40,598 nt of DNA. Source: Bacteroidota bacterium (GTDB lineage Bacteria > Bacteroidota > Bacteroidia > AKYH767-A > OLB10). The notes beneath the pieces were generated by a model that had not been told where the DNA came from, did not search any database, and saw only the letters and a program-made list of their open reading frames with translations. Shown piece by piece: positions 28,001-36,559 of the stretch (position 1 is its first letter; each line of letters opens with the position of its first letter). The stretch lies in contig JAHEYP010000021.1 of NCBI GenBank assembly GCA_023251535.1, forward strand, positions 8,057-48,654, in the 5' to 3' direction. The translations under genes and the position numbers were made by a program.

Positions 28001-31000
28001 AACAGGAACAGTTACTTTCAATGGAACTGCCGCTCAAACAATTGGTGGATCTAAAGGAACAATAACATATTACAATCTAGTTATTAATAAAACACCAGGA
28101 ACCAGTCTGACAAAAACTGGATCTGTTGCAACTATTATAGCACAAGATATTAATCAAATTCAAGGTGATTTCACAGCGCCAACAACATTAACTGCAAACG
28201 GTAATGTTACAGTGCAATCAGGAACATTTACAGTGGGAACTACAACAACCATTACAGGAGGTGTAAGCTTAACAGGTGGTACAATGGTAGGAGGTGCGGC
28301 AACAATTAACCTTTATGGTGATTGGACGCAAAATTCAGGAGCAACTTTTAGTCCCGGGACTTCAACTATTAATTTTAGAAATGCAACTACAGCTCAGGTT
28401 CTTCAAGGAACAGCAAGTTCACTTACTTTCTATAACATGGTCGTAAATAAAGCAACCGGAATTTTAGTTTCAACTTCGGGAAGTGTTACAGACATAACTG
28501 CAAACAATTTCACTAATACACTGGGTAATTTCACAGCTCCCGCTACTTTAACACTTAGTGGAGCATTAACACTCACAATTGGTACGTTTACTTCAGGCTC
28601 AACACTTGCCGTTACCGGGAATGTTACATTAACTAATGGAACATTTGTTGCCGGCGCTAATACTTCTATTGGTGGAAATTGGTCTCATGCTACAGCTGCA
28701 ACATTCACTCACAGTAATGGAACTGTAACTTTTAATGGTACAGGTGCACAATCACTTGGTGGTACTAAAAATCCTGCAACATTTTATGATCTCGTAATCA
28801 ACAAAACTGTTGCTACCACCCTTTCATGGGGAGGAAGTGTTGCAACAATTAATGCAAATTCAATTACAGAAACACAAGGGAATTTTACCGCTCCCGGTAC
28901 AGTAACATTAAGCAATAGCTTAACTGTAAATGCAGGAACATATACTGCTGGAGCAACCACTACGGTAACAGGAAATCTATCTATTCTCGGTGGAACATAT
29001 GTAGCTGGAACAACTTCTACAGTTCAAGGAAACTGGATTCTAAATACCGGAGCTACATTTACTCCGGGTCTTAATACTGTGAATTTTACCGGTGGTAATT
29101 CTCAATCAATTCAAGGTACTGCACCTTCCATTACTTTTTACAACTTTACTATAAATAAAACTGCAGCAACTTCAATTAGTACTTCTGGATCTGTCGCTAC
29201 AATTACAGTAAACAATTTAACAAATACTCAGGGTAATTTTACAGCACCTGCAACACTAAATGTAAATGGTACTTATGTACATACTGCAGGTACTTTTACA
29301 GGTGGTACGAACAGTACAGTAACGGGTACATTTACTCAAGCCAACGGAACTTATACGGCTCCTACAAATATGACGCTTTCGAGCACGTTTACGCTCAATA
29401 ACGGAACATTTACTGCCGGTTCAAATATATCAGTTGTTGGTACGTACACATTAAATAATGGAACTTTTAACGCAGGTGCAAATATGACAATGACCGGTTC
29501 ATGGGCACATGCTACTGCTGCAACATTTAATCATAATAATGGTACAGTTACTTTCATTGGTGGGGTCGCTCAAACAATTGGAGGAACTAAAGTGTCAGAA
29601 ACATTTTATGATTTGGTGATAAATAAAACATCAGGATTTGCACTTTCAAGAACGGGATCTATTGCAACCATTACTGCTAGAAATATTACTCAAACACAAG
29701 GTGATTTCAATACCTCAGGTGCAACTTTAACTATGTCGGGGAATTATATATTAACCTCAGGAACATTTACAGCCGGGACAACAGTTAATTTAGCGGGTGA
29801 CTGGACACATCAATCAGGAGCTACATTTACTCCGGGAGCAGGAACAGTGGTAATGAATGGAACAGGAACACAAACTATACAAGGTACAATTGGCTCTGAA
29901 ACATTTAGTGGTCTTACTATCAATAAAACAGTAGGAACATCATTAGTAGTTGATCCAGCTATTACAAGCTTAACGGTACAAACGTTAACTCAAACATTAG
30001 GAGATTTCACCCCAGCAAGTGCATTTGTTGTTACAGGAAATGCAACATTTACAGCAGGAACATTTACCGCTGGTTCAACAATGTCATTCAGAGGAAATAT
30101 TACGAAAGCTGTTGCAGCAATTTTTAATGCAGGTACGAGTACTACTACATTTGATGGCGCAGGAACTCAAACGCTTAATGGAGCGGCAACTTCAATTACT
30201 TTTTATAATGCGGTATTGAACAAAGGTGGTGCATCTACATTAAATACTGGAGGAAGTGTAGCAACTGTTACATTTAATGATCTTCAACATACCTTAGGTA
30301 CATTTACTGCTCCTGCTACTGTAAATATTAATGGAAATTATTCGCAAAGCGGTGGTGTGTATACTGCTTCAACAACACTAAATTTATATGGTAATTTCAC
30401 CAGAAATGGAGGAACGTTTACACCAAGTACAGGTACAGTGAAATTTATTGGAACATCAGCTCAAACAATTTCAGGATCATCGGCTACAACTTTCTATGGC
30501 TTGCAATTGAACAATACGTATGCAACACCGCCGCAAATTACTGTTTCACAAAATGTAACAGCTAGCAATACTTTAACGTTAACTTCTGGTATAGTTGATT
30601 TAGCTGGAAACACTCTTACTTTAGGAACATCAGCCGCTAGTGCAGGAACTCTTGCAGGTTCATCTTCTACAGCATATTTGTCGCAAGGTGTATTTACTCG
30701 TTGGTATACAACAGGAACCATTCCTAATGGAAATATTGCCGGTTTATTGCCTGTTGGTGACCATACCGGAAATGGCTTTTCTCCTTTCTATGTTACGCCG
30801 TCGGCAGCTCCTACAGTAGGTGGTACGGTGTCAGCTTCTTATACTGATTCGCCAACCAATCAAAGTGTTGCTTTCCTTGATGCCGGTACAAATATTGAAA
30901 TTCGTACAAATGCCGGATGGACTGTATCTACAGCAAACGGATTAGCGAATGGTACATACAATTTAAGAGCAAACAGATCTTTCTGTGCAGCATGTGTGGG

Positions 31001-31724
31001 CGCATTAGCTAACTTAAGAATTACTTTAGCAGCAGGTGTTGTTGGATCAAATGGTACAACTAGTGGAACTCTTACAAGTCCTATCGTAGACAGAACAGGT
31101 TTAACTTTAGGTAACTTAACAAACACATTCTATATTGGATCTACGTCTTATTATAGCTCTCCTTTGCCTATTGAACTAGGAGATTTCAAAGCAGAAGCTA
31201 AAAACGGAAAAGTTGAATTGTCATGGTTTACATTCTCGGAGTCAGAAAATGATTTCTTTACAGTTGAAAGAAGTAAAGATGGTTCACACTTTGAAAAAGT
31301 AATTGACGTTGATGGTTCAGGAAATAGTTCGACAATGAGAAATTATACTGCTCTAGATGCATCGCCTTTTAATGGTGTAAGTTTCTATCGCTTATCTCAA
31401 ACTGACTTCAACGGTGATACAAAAATCTGTAAGGTGGTTTCAGTGAGAATAAATAATACTAAGTCTACAATTACATCGGTATATCCAAATCCAAATGATG
31501 GTTCAGTTATTTATGCAGATTATTTCTCTGATGTTACAGAAAATGTAAATGTTGATTTGGTGGATGTTTTAGGAAGAAAAGTTTATAGTAAAGAATATAG
31601 TATCACAGGAGGAGAAACAAATTCAATTATGATTCAACCGAATCTTAATATGATGGCCGGAAAATATCTGGTAGTTGTTTCAGGTGAAGCAGGCAGATTC
31701 TGCACTCAGATTATGGTTAAATAA
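25011..31724 (+). CDS. Giant solenoid adhesin with T9SS type A tail
   Basis: A 2237-residue exported protein. The signal peptide ends near residue 57 (STVSA). The start is uncertain: the frame opens with ATGATG at 25011, but Met18 (25062) or Met20 (25068) gives a more usual signal peptide. After it comes a Bacteroidota cap module (NVGSWSNGANWS, residues 65-76, to about 130). A long Gly/Thr/Asn-rich beta-solenoid follows, in which blocks ending FYNLVINKT recur at residues 921-1828 and are made of 19-residue rungs (NGTFTAG...). A beta-sandwich (about 1845-2045) and ELGDFKAEAKNGKVELSW lead into the T9SS type A sorting domain (about 2155-2237, VYPNPNDGS and MAGKYLVVV). Role: surface adhesion or matrix, by architecture. 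The next gene, 28 bases on, encodes a YfiR-like protein. Confidence 0.85.
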   Translation: MMCLKTDKETKNLVLHKMYMENLFQVKNARIAFASPIGNCCLWIFAALVMLSSTVSATTTNTMINVGSWSNGANWSLGHEPTNSEDVIIPSDGVASVDVNAVCASLTIGDNSTSALVTIIGTNSLTITTAGGGSGNLYINGANSNSLFQLNINGGSVNVMGQVIPGGFNGGEINVTSGSVRFSNTSSLTWGEAVNINVTGTGSATFDGALDLTTVSAGSTTFSLTGNGSYVFNGLVTQSSSSCTISNTGTAGTVRFNAGYALSGGSFVTMAGENIYFGSVLSNSGSALTLNATSNTYFASTTTVTPTALITFGNVTINSGVDLTLSGDINVAKNWTSNGGNLIPGSSTVGFVGTSAQAINGTSASQTFNNISLSLTAGQALSVSGSTTSLTVNNLSMTTGNFTAGTASTVNINGDLSIASGTYTPGANTNIGGNFSNSGTYTAASTKMLSFVGASSAVVSGSGTFTIFDLTLNKSTKTTVVDLQSSNFITGINTGNVYNFTLTKGTLKYNNSATLTDCHNQGSATSLTIPYDVIIECNSGIMNLCKSGTMTGTASNVVLSGQLYVNGGTVRVLMSTTTRDFQYKVNGGTPQLYVASGALYLGGGFNYNPTTNVDYVDFNMWGGSIYTGTTATNLATFALNDLSGGSTTMSGGTIYIEEKSTVASYVDLDFGGSNLSSYSVTNGTVQFGTAGTTNGTVFKFKAYPNVVYPHIALPSSGVISKTLRPANNADFKFLSLNIGTNSTFNMSDAAASVLTHKLTLTSAVAGVAFTNIGTYTAQQGTLELAGSVNQSISYTSASATLYNLMISNSGATATGAGSLTSMTVQNLTINSGTFAPGTLTAFTVSSGVTMNGGTFSANSFTTVTVVGTLTLNGGTLSAPATLNVRGDWTNNGGTFTPNTGTVTFTAGANQTINGTATSETFYNFTCNKTAGTLVSTGGSIATINATNFTNSSSDFNAPATFTITGNFTLNSGTYTCGANLNIGGNSAISNASTFTAGTGTVTFNGTAAQTIGGSKGTITYYNLVINKTPGTSLTKTGSVATIIAQDINQIQGDFTAPTTLTANGNVTVQSGTFTVGTTTTITGGVSLTGGTMVGGAATINLYGDWTQNSGATFSPGTSTINFRNATTAQVLQGTASSLTFYNMVVNKATGILVSTSGSVTDITANNFTNTLGNFTAPATLTLSGALTLTIGTFTSGSTLAVTGNVTLTNGTFVAGANTSIGGNWSHATAATFTHSNGTVTFNGTGAQSLGGTKNPATFYDLVINKTVATTLSWGGSVATINANSITETQGNFTAPGTVTLSNSLTVNAGTYTAGATTTVTGNLSILGGTYVAGTTSTVQGNWILNTGATFTPGLNTVNFTGGNSQSIQGTAPSITFYNFTINKTAATSISTSGSVATITVNNLTNTQGNFTAPATLNVNGTYVHTAGTFTGGTNSTVTGTFTQANGTYTAPTNMTLSSTFTLNNGTFTAGSNISVVGTYTLNNGTFNAGANMTMTGSWAHATAATFNHNNGTVTFIGGVAQTIGGTKVSETFYDLVINKTSGFALSRTGSIATITARNITQTQGDFNTSGATLTMSGNYILTSGTFTAGTTVNLAGDWTHQSGATFTPGAGTVVMNGTGTQTIQGTIGSETFSGLTINKTVGTSLVVDPAITSLTVQTLTQTLGDFTPASAFVVTGNATFTAGTFTAGSTMSFRGNITKAVAAIFNAGTSTTTFDGAGTQTLNGAATSITFYNAVLNKGGASTLNTGGSVATVTFNDLQHTLGTFTAPATVNINGNYSQSGGVYTASTTLNLYGNFTRNGGTFTPSTGTVKFIGTSAQTISGSSATTFYGLQLNNTYATPPQITVSQNVTASNTLTLTSGIVDLAGNTLTLGTSAASAGTLAGSSSTAYLSQGVFTRWYTTGTIPNGNIAGLLPVGDHTGNGFSPFYVTPSAAPTVGGTVSASYTDSPTNQSVAFLDAGTNIEIRTNAGWTVSTANGLANGTYNLRANRSFCAACVGALANLRITLAAGVVGSNGTTSGTLTSPIVDRTGLTLGNLTNTFYIGSTSYYSSPLPIELGDFKAEAKNGKVELSWFTFSESENDFFTVERSKDGSHFEKVIDVDGSGNSSTMRNYTALDASPFNGVSFYRLSQTDFNGDTKICKVVSVRINNTKSTITSVYPNPNDGSVIYADYFSDVTENVNVDLVDVLGRKVYSKEYSITGGETNSIMIQPNLNMMAGKYLVVVSGEAGRFCTQIMVK
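27408..30530 (+). repeat. Quantal solenoid repeats in the giant adhesin
   Basis: The landmark F-Y-(N/D)-x-x-x-N-K recurs at residues 801, 921, 1020, 1140, 1258, 1376, 1532, 1632, 1731 and 1828. From 921 onward the intervals are 99, 120, 118, 118, 156, 100, 99 and 97, close to 5, 6, 6, 6, 8, 5, 5 and 5 times a 19-20-residue rung. Within the longest block, the rungs at residues 1445, 1464 and 1483 are exactly 19 residues apart. Confidence 0.75.
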
Positions 31725-31752
31725 TTCTGAAGCTAATTTTGGAGGGGGAGTA

Positions 31753-32298
31753 ATGAGGAAGGCACTAAAAAAAGCAGCAAAATTGAATTTTTCAATTTTG
31801 CTGCTTTTAGCTTTTACTGTAAATATTTCTTATGCTCAATCAATAAATAAAAATGAATCAAAAGCATTGTTAGTATATTCTTTTGTAAAGTACATTGGAT
31901 GGTCTACATATGTTGATCAACATGCCATTGTGATTGGTGTTGTAGATGATGTTGAGTTTGCCGATGACTTACGTCGGTTAGTAAATAATCGCCAAATGTC
32001 AGGCAAGGTTATTTTAGTGAAAGATGTCGATATTTCTGAAGTGAGCAATTGTCAGTTGGTTTATTTGCCAAAGGCTAAGGGAGAATTGTCCAGCACTCTA
32101 GCTTCTTCATTAAAGTCAATGCAGATTTTATTTGTACGTGAAGACCCTGAATTTAAAACCAATGATGCTGATATTTCTATTGTAAATCCTTCAGGTCTCA
32201 TACGTTCTCATAAGTTTATTATCAATCGTAAGAGCATTCAAGATAAAGGAATGAAAATTTCAGTCGATTTGATCGGCTTGGCAAATATGGTTATTTAG
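31753..32298 (+). CDS. YfiR-like (DUF4154) periplasmic protein, copy C
   Basis: A 181-residue protein from the ATG at 31753, chosen because a purine-rich GGAGGGGG lies just before it and a proper signal peptide follows (to about residue 28, SYAQ). The frame is open further upstream and overlaps the adhesin end. Family motifs: ALLVYSFVKYIGW, a LVYLPKA strand, ISIVNPSG and INRKSIQDKGMKISVDL. It is more diverged than copies A and B and has no receptor partner. It follows the T9SS adhesin by 28 bases and probably shares its transcript. It may tie surface adhesin output to a membrane sensor, but that target is not visible here. Its stop is 30 bases from the convergent kelch gene. Confidence 0.82.
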   Translation: MRKALKKAAKLNFSILLLLAFTVNISYAQSINKNESKALLVYSFVKYIGWSTYVDQHAIVIGVVDDVEFADDLRRLVNNRQMSGKVILVKDVDISEVSNCQLVYLPKAKGELSSTLASSLKSMQILFVREDPEFKTNDADISIVNPSGLIRSHKFIINRKSIQDKGMKISVDLIGLANMVI

Positions 32299-32328
32299 AT
32301 TTTTTTTACGAGTATGTCCTTAGCAGAA

Positions 32329-35300
32329 TTAATGCGTCATATCAATTGTTAATGTTGGAGTAGTTAACAAGTAACTGTTTTTACTCCATGTTTCAATAAT
32401 ATTCCTCCCTCTGAAAATTAAGTAATATCGATGTCCTGGTAATAATCCTGTGAAATGGAATGTGCCATTACCGTGAGTGCTGATTCGTTTTTTGTCTTGC
32501 GCAACAATAGTATGAGTTACTGAATCCGCCAGTTGTAAAGTTATTGAATCTGCAACTGTAGGTAAGTTAATTGGATCAAGTACTGCATACATTGTATCTC
32601 CTACGGGATTATAAAATCCTTGAATAAATACTTTTACATTAACATCTTCAGTGCAATAGCTTGAAACGAATTTTAATGTGTTTGATGTCGCAGGATTAGT
32701 GCCAGAGGTTAAACAGGCATAGTTAGATGTAAGTAAGCACTTAATTGAATCGCCATTCGCAATTGCAGAAGTTGTTAGCGAATTGCCGCTGCCAACTATT
32801 GATGCATTTTTATACCATTGATATGTTGGTGCTGTTCCACCATTACTAATAGTAGCTGAGATTGTAGTTGACGTCCCAGTACAAATTGATGTCCCTGTAG
32901 ATGAAGTAATACTAATAGTCGGACTAACAGTTGTGCTGAATGAATATGGATTGGATGCAATTCCGTTTGCAACTACTTCTAAAGAATATGTTCCGTTTGG
33001 TAATCCCGCCGGTAAAGTGAATTTCGCTGTGTCAGGTGCATTGCCGCGCATAACTCCTGTGCTATTCCAATTGTAGGTTCTTGCATAATAAACATTGCTT
33101 CCCGACTTTAATCTTACTAAAGGATAGTTGCTGTTCATCTGCCAATCATCTCCATACGTTGCTCCTTGTGAGATTCCGTTGAATTTTGTTCCTGTAATTG
33201 TATAATCAGTACATGTAATTGGTGTTACAGTTGAAATTGTTGGCTTGCCTGAAGCTACCGGTTGCCCGCTAGGAGTATAAATGTAGTACTGAGATGAACT
33301 TTGTCGTGAGTAAAGAACGTTTCCATCTGGCAAATCTAACATGTTCGTTAAATAGCATGCAATGTTTGTTGTGGTTCCTCCGCCCGGTGCACCCAATTGA
33401 GTAAATGAATTTGTTACGTAGTCGAATTCATAAAATGATGTTGGTGAAGGGAAGTGATTTGCAGATGTTGGTAACGGAGATACTGTACATAATATTTTTC
33501 CATTTACCATCATCGCCGCCGGGGCATCAGGTGTTCCTTGTAAATTGGGGATATCAGGGCCTGCTGTCCATACTCCCGGACTTGTATTTCCTGTAGGTGT
33601 ATAATATGCAGTATGCCCTGTTGAACCTAAGAAGAATGCTCGTCCATCAGGAAGAAGTAATGCTCCTCCTGTTTCCAGTCCGAATGCATCATACAAAGAA
33701 ACAGGTACAGATGCATCATTAATCCATGTGTTTGTTGCTGGAATATATCTTTCTGAACTTGTACTTAATCGATTTACATAAAGTATGCTATTGTCTGCAA
33801 GCTTAACCCATGCTGATTCATTGTGAATTCCTAAGGCAGTTGGTCCATTAATGTAAGTGTTGGTGGTAGGATCATAAATTTTAGTACTTGTAAGTGATCC
33901 TGCTACTAATGCTTGTAGAACTCTGCCGTCAGGAAGCATTTCTGAGTTTGCATCACTAACATTTCCTCCAGGTGATGGAGTTAGCGTCCACGTATTAGTT
34001 AATGGGTTATATACTTCGCCAGCTGCAAGGCCGGTACCATATTCTCCTCCCGCTACATATAATCTACCATCCATTAATACTTGAGAAGAATAATATAAAC
34101 GAGTATTAATCATCGGAGCAATACTGCTCCAAGTTCCATTGGCATAACTTCCATTGGCATCAGGAGTTAATTTATCGTAAATGTTTCCATAACCATCGGT
34201 ACCTCCAGAAAATGTTTTGCATAATACGGTTCCGTCAGATAGTAAAATCATTCCTCCTCCATTTGCATGAGGTGGGGTGTTTGATAATAAAGTCCATGTG
34301 CCTAGTTGTGATATTATTTGGAATCCAGAAGGACATGTTACAGAGGGAGTTCTGGTCCCCATTGTTCCCGAACCTACAATCGAATTACAACATCCGCTGA
34401 TATGATCGCCAACAATGGCACCAGCAGCTATATCATATACTAACCAGAAATAGTTCGTGCCTTCTTGCAAAGAAGCGCTTCCTGAAAAATTAATTGTCCC
34501 ATTCGGGTTTGTTACTGTGCTACCAAATTGAGTGGTAGATGAAAATGTAGAGTTGATGCCTGTATAATAAAGTTTTGCATTTGTTAAATCGACTAACGGT
34601 GACGTAGTACCGCTAGTTGATAAACTCAATGAACTTATTGATAATGGGGATAAGGTTCCTGTAGTTACAACTTGTACTTGTAATACTTGGTTGTTAGTTG
34701 ATGGGTGTGGAATTCCAACTCCATTGTTGATCAGTATTGTTGTACTCGACACATAAGTCATAGCAACAGGTGCGGAGGGAGTCCAAGTGTATGTTAATCC
34801 CAATGATGGAATATTGGTTGGCGACAAATTACATACATCAGTAATTACAGTTCCTGCAGTCGATGTTGACCATGTATTGGTTCCGTTTAGGACTTTACGG
34901 ATGTTAAAGTCAGCCGCATTACCGCCTAATAATCCAACATTCCCCGATTCTGTTGACGCATCCGAACAAGTATTGGCTCCAAAAGTCGACGATAATGTAA
35001 AAGTCCCATATACAACTTGAATTGTATTTGATGTTTCATTTAAAACTATTTGAAAGTTGAAATGATTTACCCCTCCTGTTCCATAGTGATCGCAATCTGT
35101 CCATTGTACAATGAATTTTCTATTTGGAGCGGTGCCACTAGTTGTGTATTGAATCGATGAACCTGTACTTACTCCAACAAGGTCTGTTCCATAGCCAGCA
35201 ATTGAATTGGCAGGTGTAGATGCCGATTGTAATCCGCAATATATCGTTCCACTCGGTACACTTCCTAGCGTAATAAAACCGTTAGGTGTAACTGAGATGC

Positions 35301-35514
35301 TTGTAAATGAGCTGTTATTATAGGTAAATGTGAAAGGCAAGGTAAGCAAAGTGCTTGCTCCGTCATCCCAGGTACCAGTATATAGTGTTGTGCCTGTTAT
35401 AGCTACATAGTTTCCTGCTCCGGAGGCAAAACTATATGAACTTACTGTTGCTTTACTTTCGGTATTCATCAATAATACCAACAGGCCAATAATGGCAATG
35501 CCTTTAAATTTCAT
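32329..35514 (-). CDS. Secreted seven-bladed kelch protein with BNR-associated and Ig-like domains
   Basis: A 1061-residue exported protein with a signal peptide (about 1-22). Residues 23-245 form a beta-rich module. Residues 250-385 match the BNR-repeat neuraminidase N-terminal type (NAKLYYTGINSTF, GTNYFWLVYDI). A beta-propeller (405-750) has seven blade landmarks of the form L.DG...L at about 424, 478, 526, 571, 620, 668 and 726. An E-set domain resembling that of galactose-oxidase-like proteins follows (755-862, YGDDWQMNSNYPLVRL), then an Ig-like domain (866-948). The C-terminal module (955-1061, VKVFIQGFY ... IETWSKN) is shared with the 36560-39631 protein. The copper-ligand and Tyr-Cys set of true galactose oxidase is not apparent. 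Probably a carbohydrate-binding or structural surface protein. Confidence 0.78.
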   Translation of the reverse strand: MKFKGIAIIGLLVLLMNTESKATVSSYSFASGAGNYVAITGTTLYTGTWDDGASTLLTLPFTFTYNNSSFTSISVTPNGFITLGSVPSGTIYCGLQSASTPANSIAGYGTDLVGVSTGSSIQYTTSGTAPNRKFIVQWTDCDHYGTGGVNHFNFQIVLNETSNTIQVVYGTFTLSSTFGANTCSDASTESGNVGLLGGNAADFNIRKVLNGTNTWSTSTAGTVITDVCNLSPTNIPSLGLTYTWTPSAPVAMTYVSSTTILINNGVGIPHPSTNNQVLQVQVVTTGTLSPLSISSLSLSTSGTTSPLVDLTNAKLYYTGINSTFSSTTQFGSTVTNPNGTINFSGSASLQEGTNYFWLVYDIAAGAIVGDHISGCCNSIVGSGTMGTRTPSVTCPSGFQIISQLGTWTLLSNTPPHANGGGMILLSDGTVLCKTFSGGTDGYGNIYDKLTPDANGSYANGTWSSIAPMINTRLYYSSQVLMDGRLYVAGGEYGTGLAAGEVYNPLTNTWTLTPSPGGNVSDANSEMLPDGRVLQALVAGSLTSTKIYDPTTNTYINGPTALGIHNESAWVKLADNSILYVNRLSTSSERYIPATNTWINDASVPVSLYDAFGLETGGALLLPDGRAFFLGSTGHTAYYTPTGNTSPGVWTAGPDIPNLQGTPDAPAAMMVNGKILCTVSPLPTSANHFPSPTSFYEFDYVTNSFTQLGAPGGGTTTNIACYLTNMLDLPDGNVLYSRQSSSQYYIYTPSGQPVASGKPTISTVTPITCTDYTITGTKFNGISQGATYGDDWQMNSNYPLVRLKSGSNVYYARTYNWNSTGVMRGNAPDTAKFTLPAGLPNGTYSLEVVANGIASNPYSFSTTVSPTISITSSTGTSICTGTSTTISATISNGGTAPTYQWYKNASIVGSGNSLTTSAIANGDSIKCLLTSNYACLTSGTNPATSNTLKFVSSYCTEDVNVKVFIQGFYNPVGDTMYAVLDPINLPTVADSITLQLADSVTHTIVAQDKKRISTHGNGTFHFTGLLPGHRYYLIFRGRNIIETWSKNSYLLTTPTLTIDMTH

Positions 35515-35672
35515 GGCTTAACGTTTTAATCTAATAATAGTAGGAGGGAAAGTTATTGGGGTAAATCTTGACTACTAACTAAGTCGTTGGGATTTTCCAA
35601 TATTTCGAAATGTATGAAAAAAAAGTGAATCGTGGAAATTTATTTGGTGAGCGAAAAATACAGCTCGTTGAA

Positions 35673-36401
35673 TTAATTATCAATTTCCTGTACACCGCAG
35701 TTTTGACCTTCTGGAATTACAGATATCCTGTATCCCTCTATGTTTAGTAGTTCCTGTTTAATAACGCCAAGTTGAAGATCTGTAATCTTCATTGTATAAT
35801 CGTCTCCGGAAGCTAAATTTTGTGAGTGAATTTCAAGAATCATTCCTTTAATATATTTAGATCGGTACCAGTCTCCTTTTCTAGCTGATGTTTCGATCAT
35901 TCCACAATGTCTTAGGAGTTTATATATAAATCCAATGTTGCATTGTAATTGATTTGTAACCCATATTTCACTTACGTTTTTCTTTGTTTTAAGTGAGAAT
36001 TTATGGCAAAGATATCCGTTAATAATTTTTGTTTCTTTACTTTTTTTAGGAGTGTAAATCGCACTTTCGGTTGAATCACGGAACATGGCTGCTCTATGTA
36101 TTTTTGTCCCTTGTTTTATTTTATTTACTCCCATCAGCATTAACCAAGTGCTATCTGTAGGATTAAAAATAACTCTTTTATTTACCCCTTTTGAAAGCTG
36201 TTCGTCCATTATTTGCATGGCCATCATTCTTCCATCCTTTTTCGGTTGCAAATACCAGCTAAGGGGAATTTCCTTGTCAGTTTTATCTGACGTCTGTATC
36301 AACATGGTAAAGGTTCCGCTAAATTCTTTTTGGGCAAACGTATTATTGCTTATTAAAATAAAGGCAATTAAAAATGTTAAATAAGCGATTGTTTTACTCA
36401 T
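35673..36401 (-). CDS. DUF4412-like exported protein
   Basis: A 242-residue protein with a signal peptide (1-23, ending NTFAQ) and a mature beta-rich domain resembling DUF4412: KEFSGTFTML at the start, then Y.PKKSKETKIINGYLCHKF and an EIWVT strand. DUF4412 proteins look like periplasmic or surface-attached beta-barrel/lipocalin-like folds without a defined role. Four cysteines are present (LCHKF, LQCNI, RHCGM, QNCGV), enough for two disulfides. It is divergent from the SprB-cupredoxin gene (158 bases between starts) and 158 bases upstream of the kelch gene on the same strand; no terminator is evident between the two, so read-through is possible. Function unknown. Confidence 0.65.
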   Translation of the reverse strand: MSKTIAYLTFLIAFILISNNTFAQKEFSGTFTMLIQTSDKTDKEIPLSWYLQPKKDGRMMAMQIMDEQLSKGVNKRVIFNPTDSTWLMLMGVNKIKQGTKIHRAAMFRDSTESAIYTPKKSKETKIINGYLCHKFSLKTKKNVSEIWVTNQLQCNIGFIYKLLRHCGMIETSARKGDWYRSKYIKGMILEIHSQNLASGDDYTMKITDLQLGVIKQELLNIEGYRISVIPEGQNCGVQEIDN

Positions 36402-36464
36402 AGATGGATAAATCTAATATTGGGGCGGATGTTTACAAGTATTTTTCAAATATATGCAAAAAAA

Positions 36465-36495
36465 TTTGAGTGTTGCAACATTTAATCTTACTTTG
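36465..36495 (+). promoter_or_regulatory. Bacteroidota-type promoter for the SprB-cupredoxin gene
   Basis: TTTG at 36465-36468, a 19-base spacer, then TTACTTTG at 36488-36495 (seven of eight to TAnnTTTG). The predicted leader is about 60 bases before the ATG at 36560. Confidence 0.5.
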
Positions 36496-36559
36496 TGGTA
36501 GCTAATTAATTACTGGCAATTAGTTATCCTACCTACTTTAAAAACAAAAACCTACTATA

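Noticed and set aside
33265..34302. A copper radical (galactose/glyoxal) oxidase in the kelch propeller
   Set aside because: The propeller and the E-set-like domain are present, but I could not place the Tyr-Cys crosslink pair or the Tyr-His-His copper ligands, so only a fold-level call is made.
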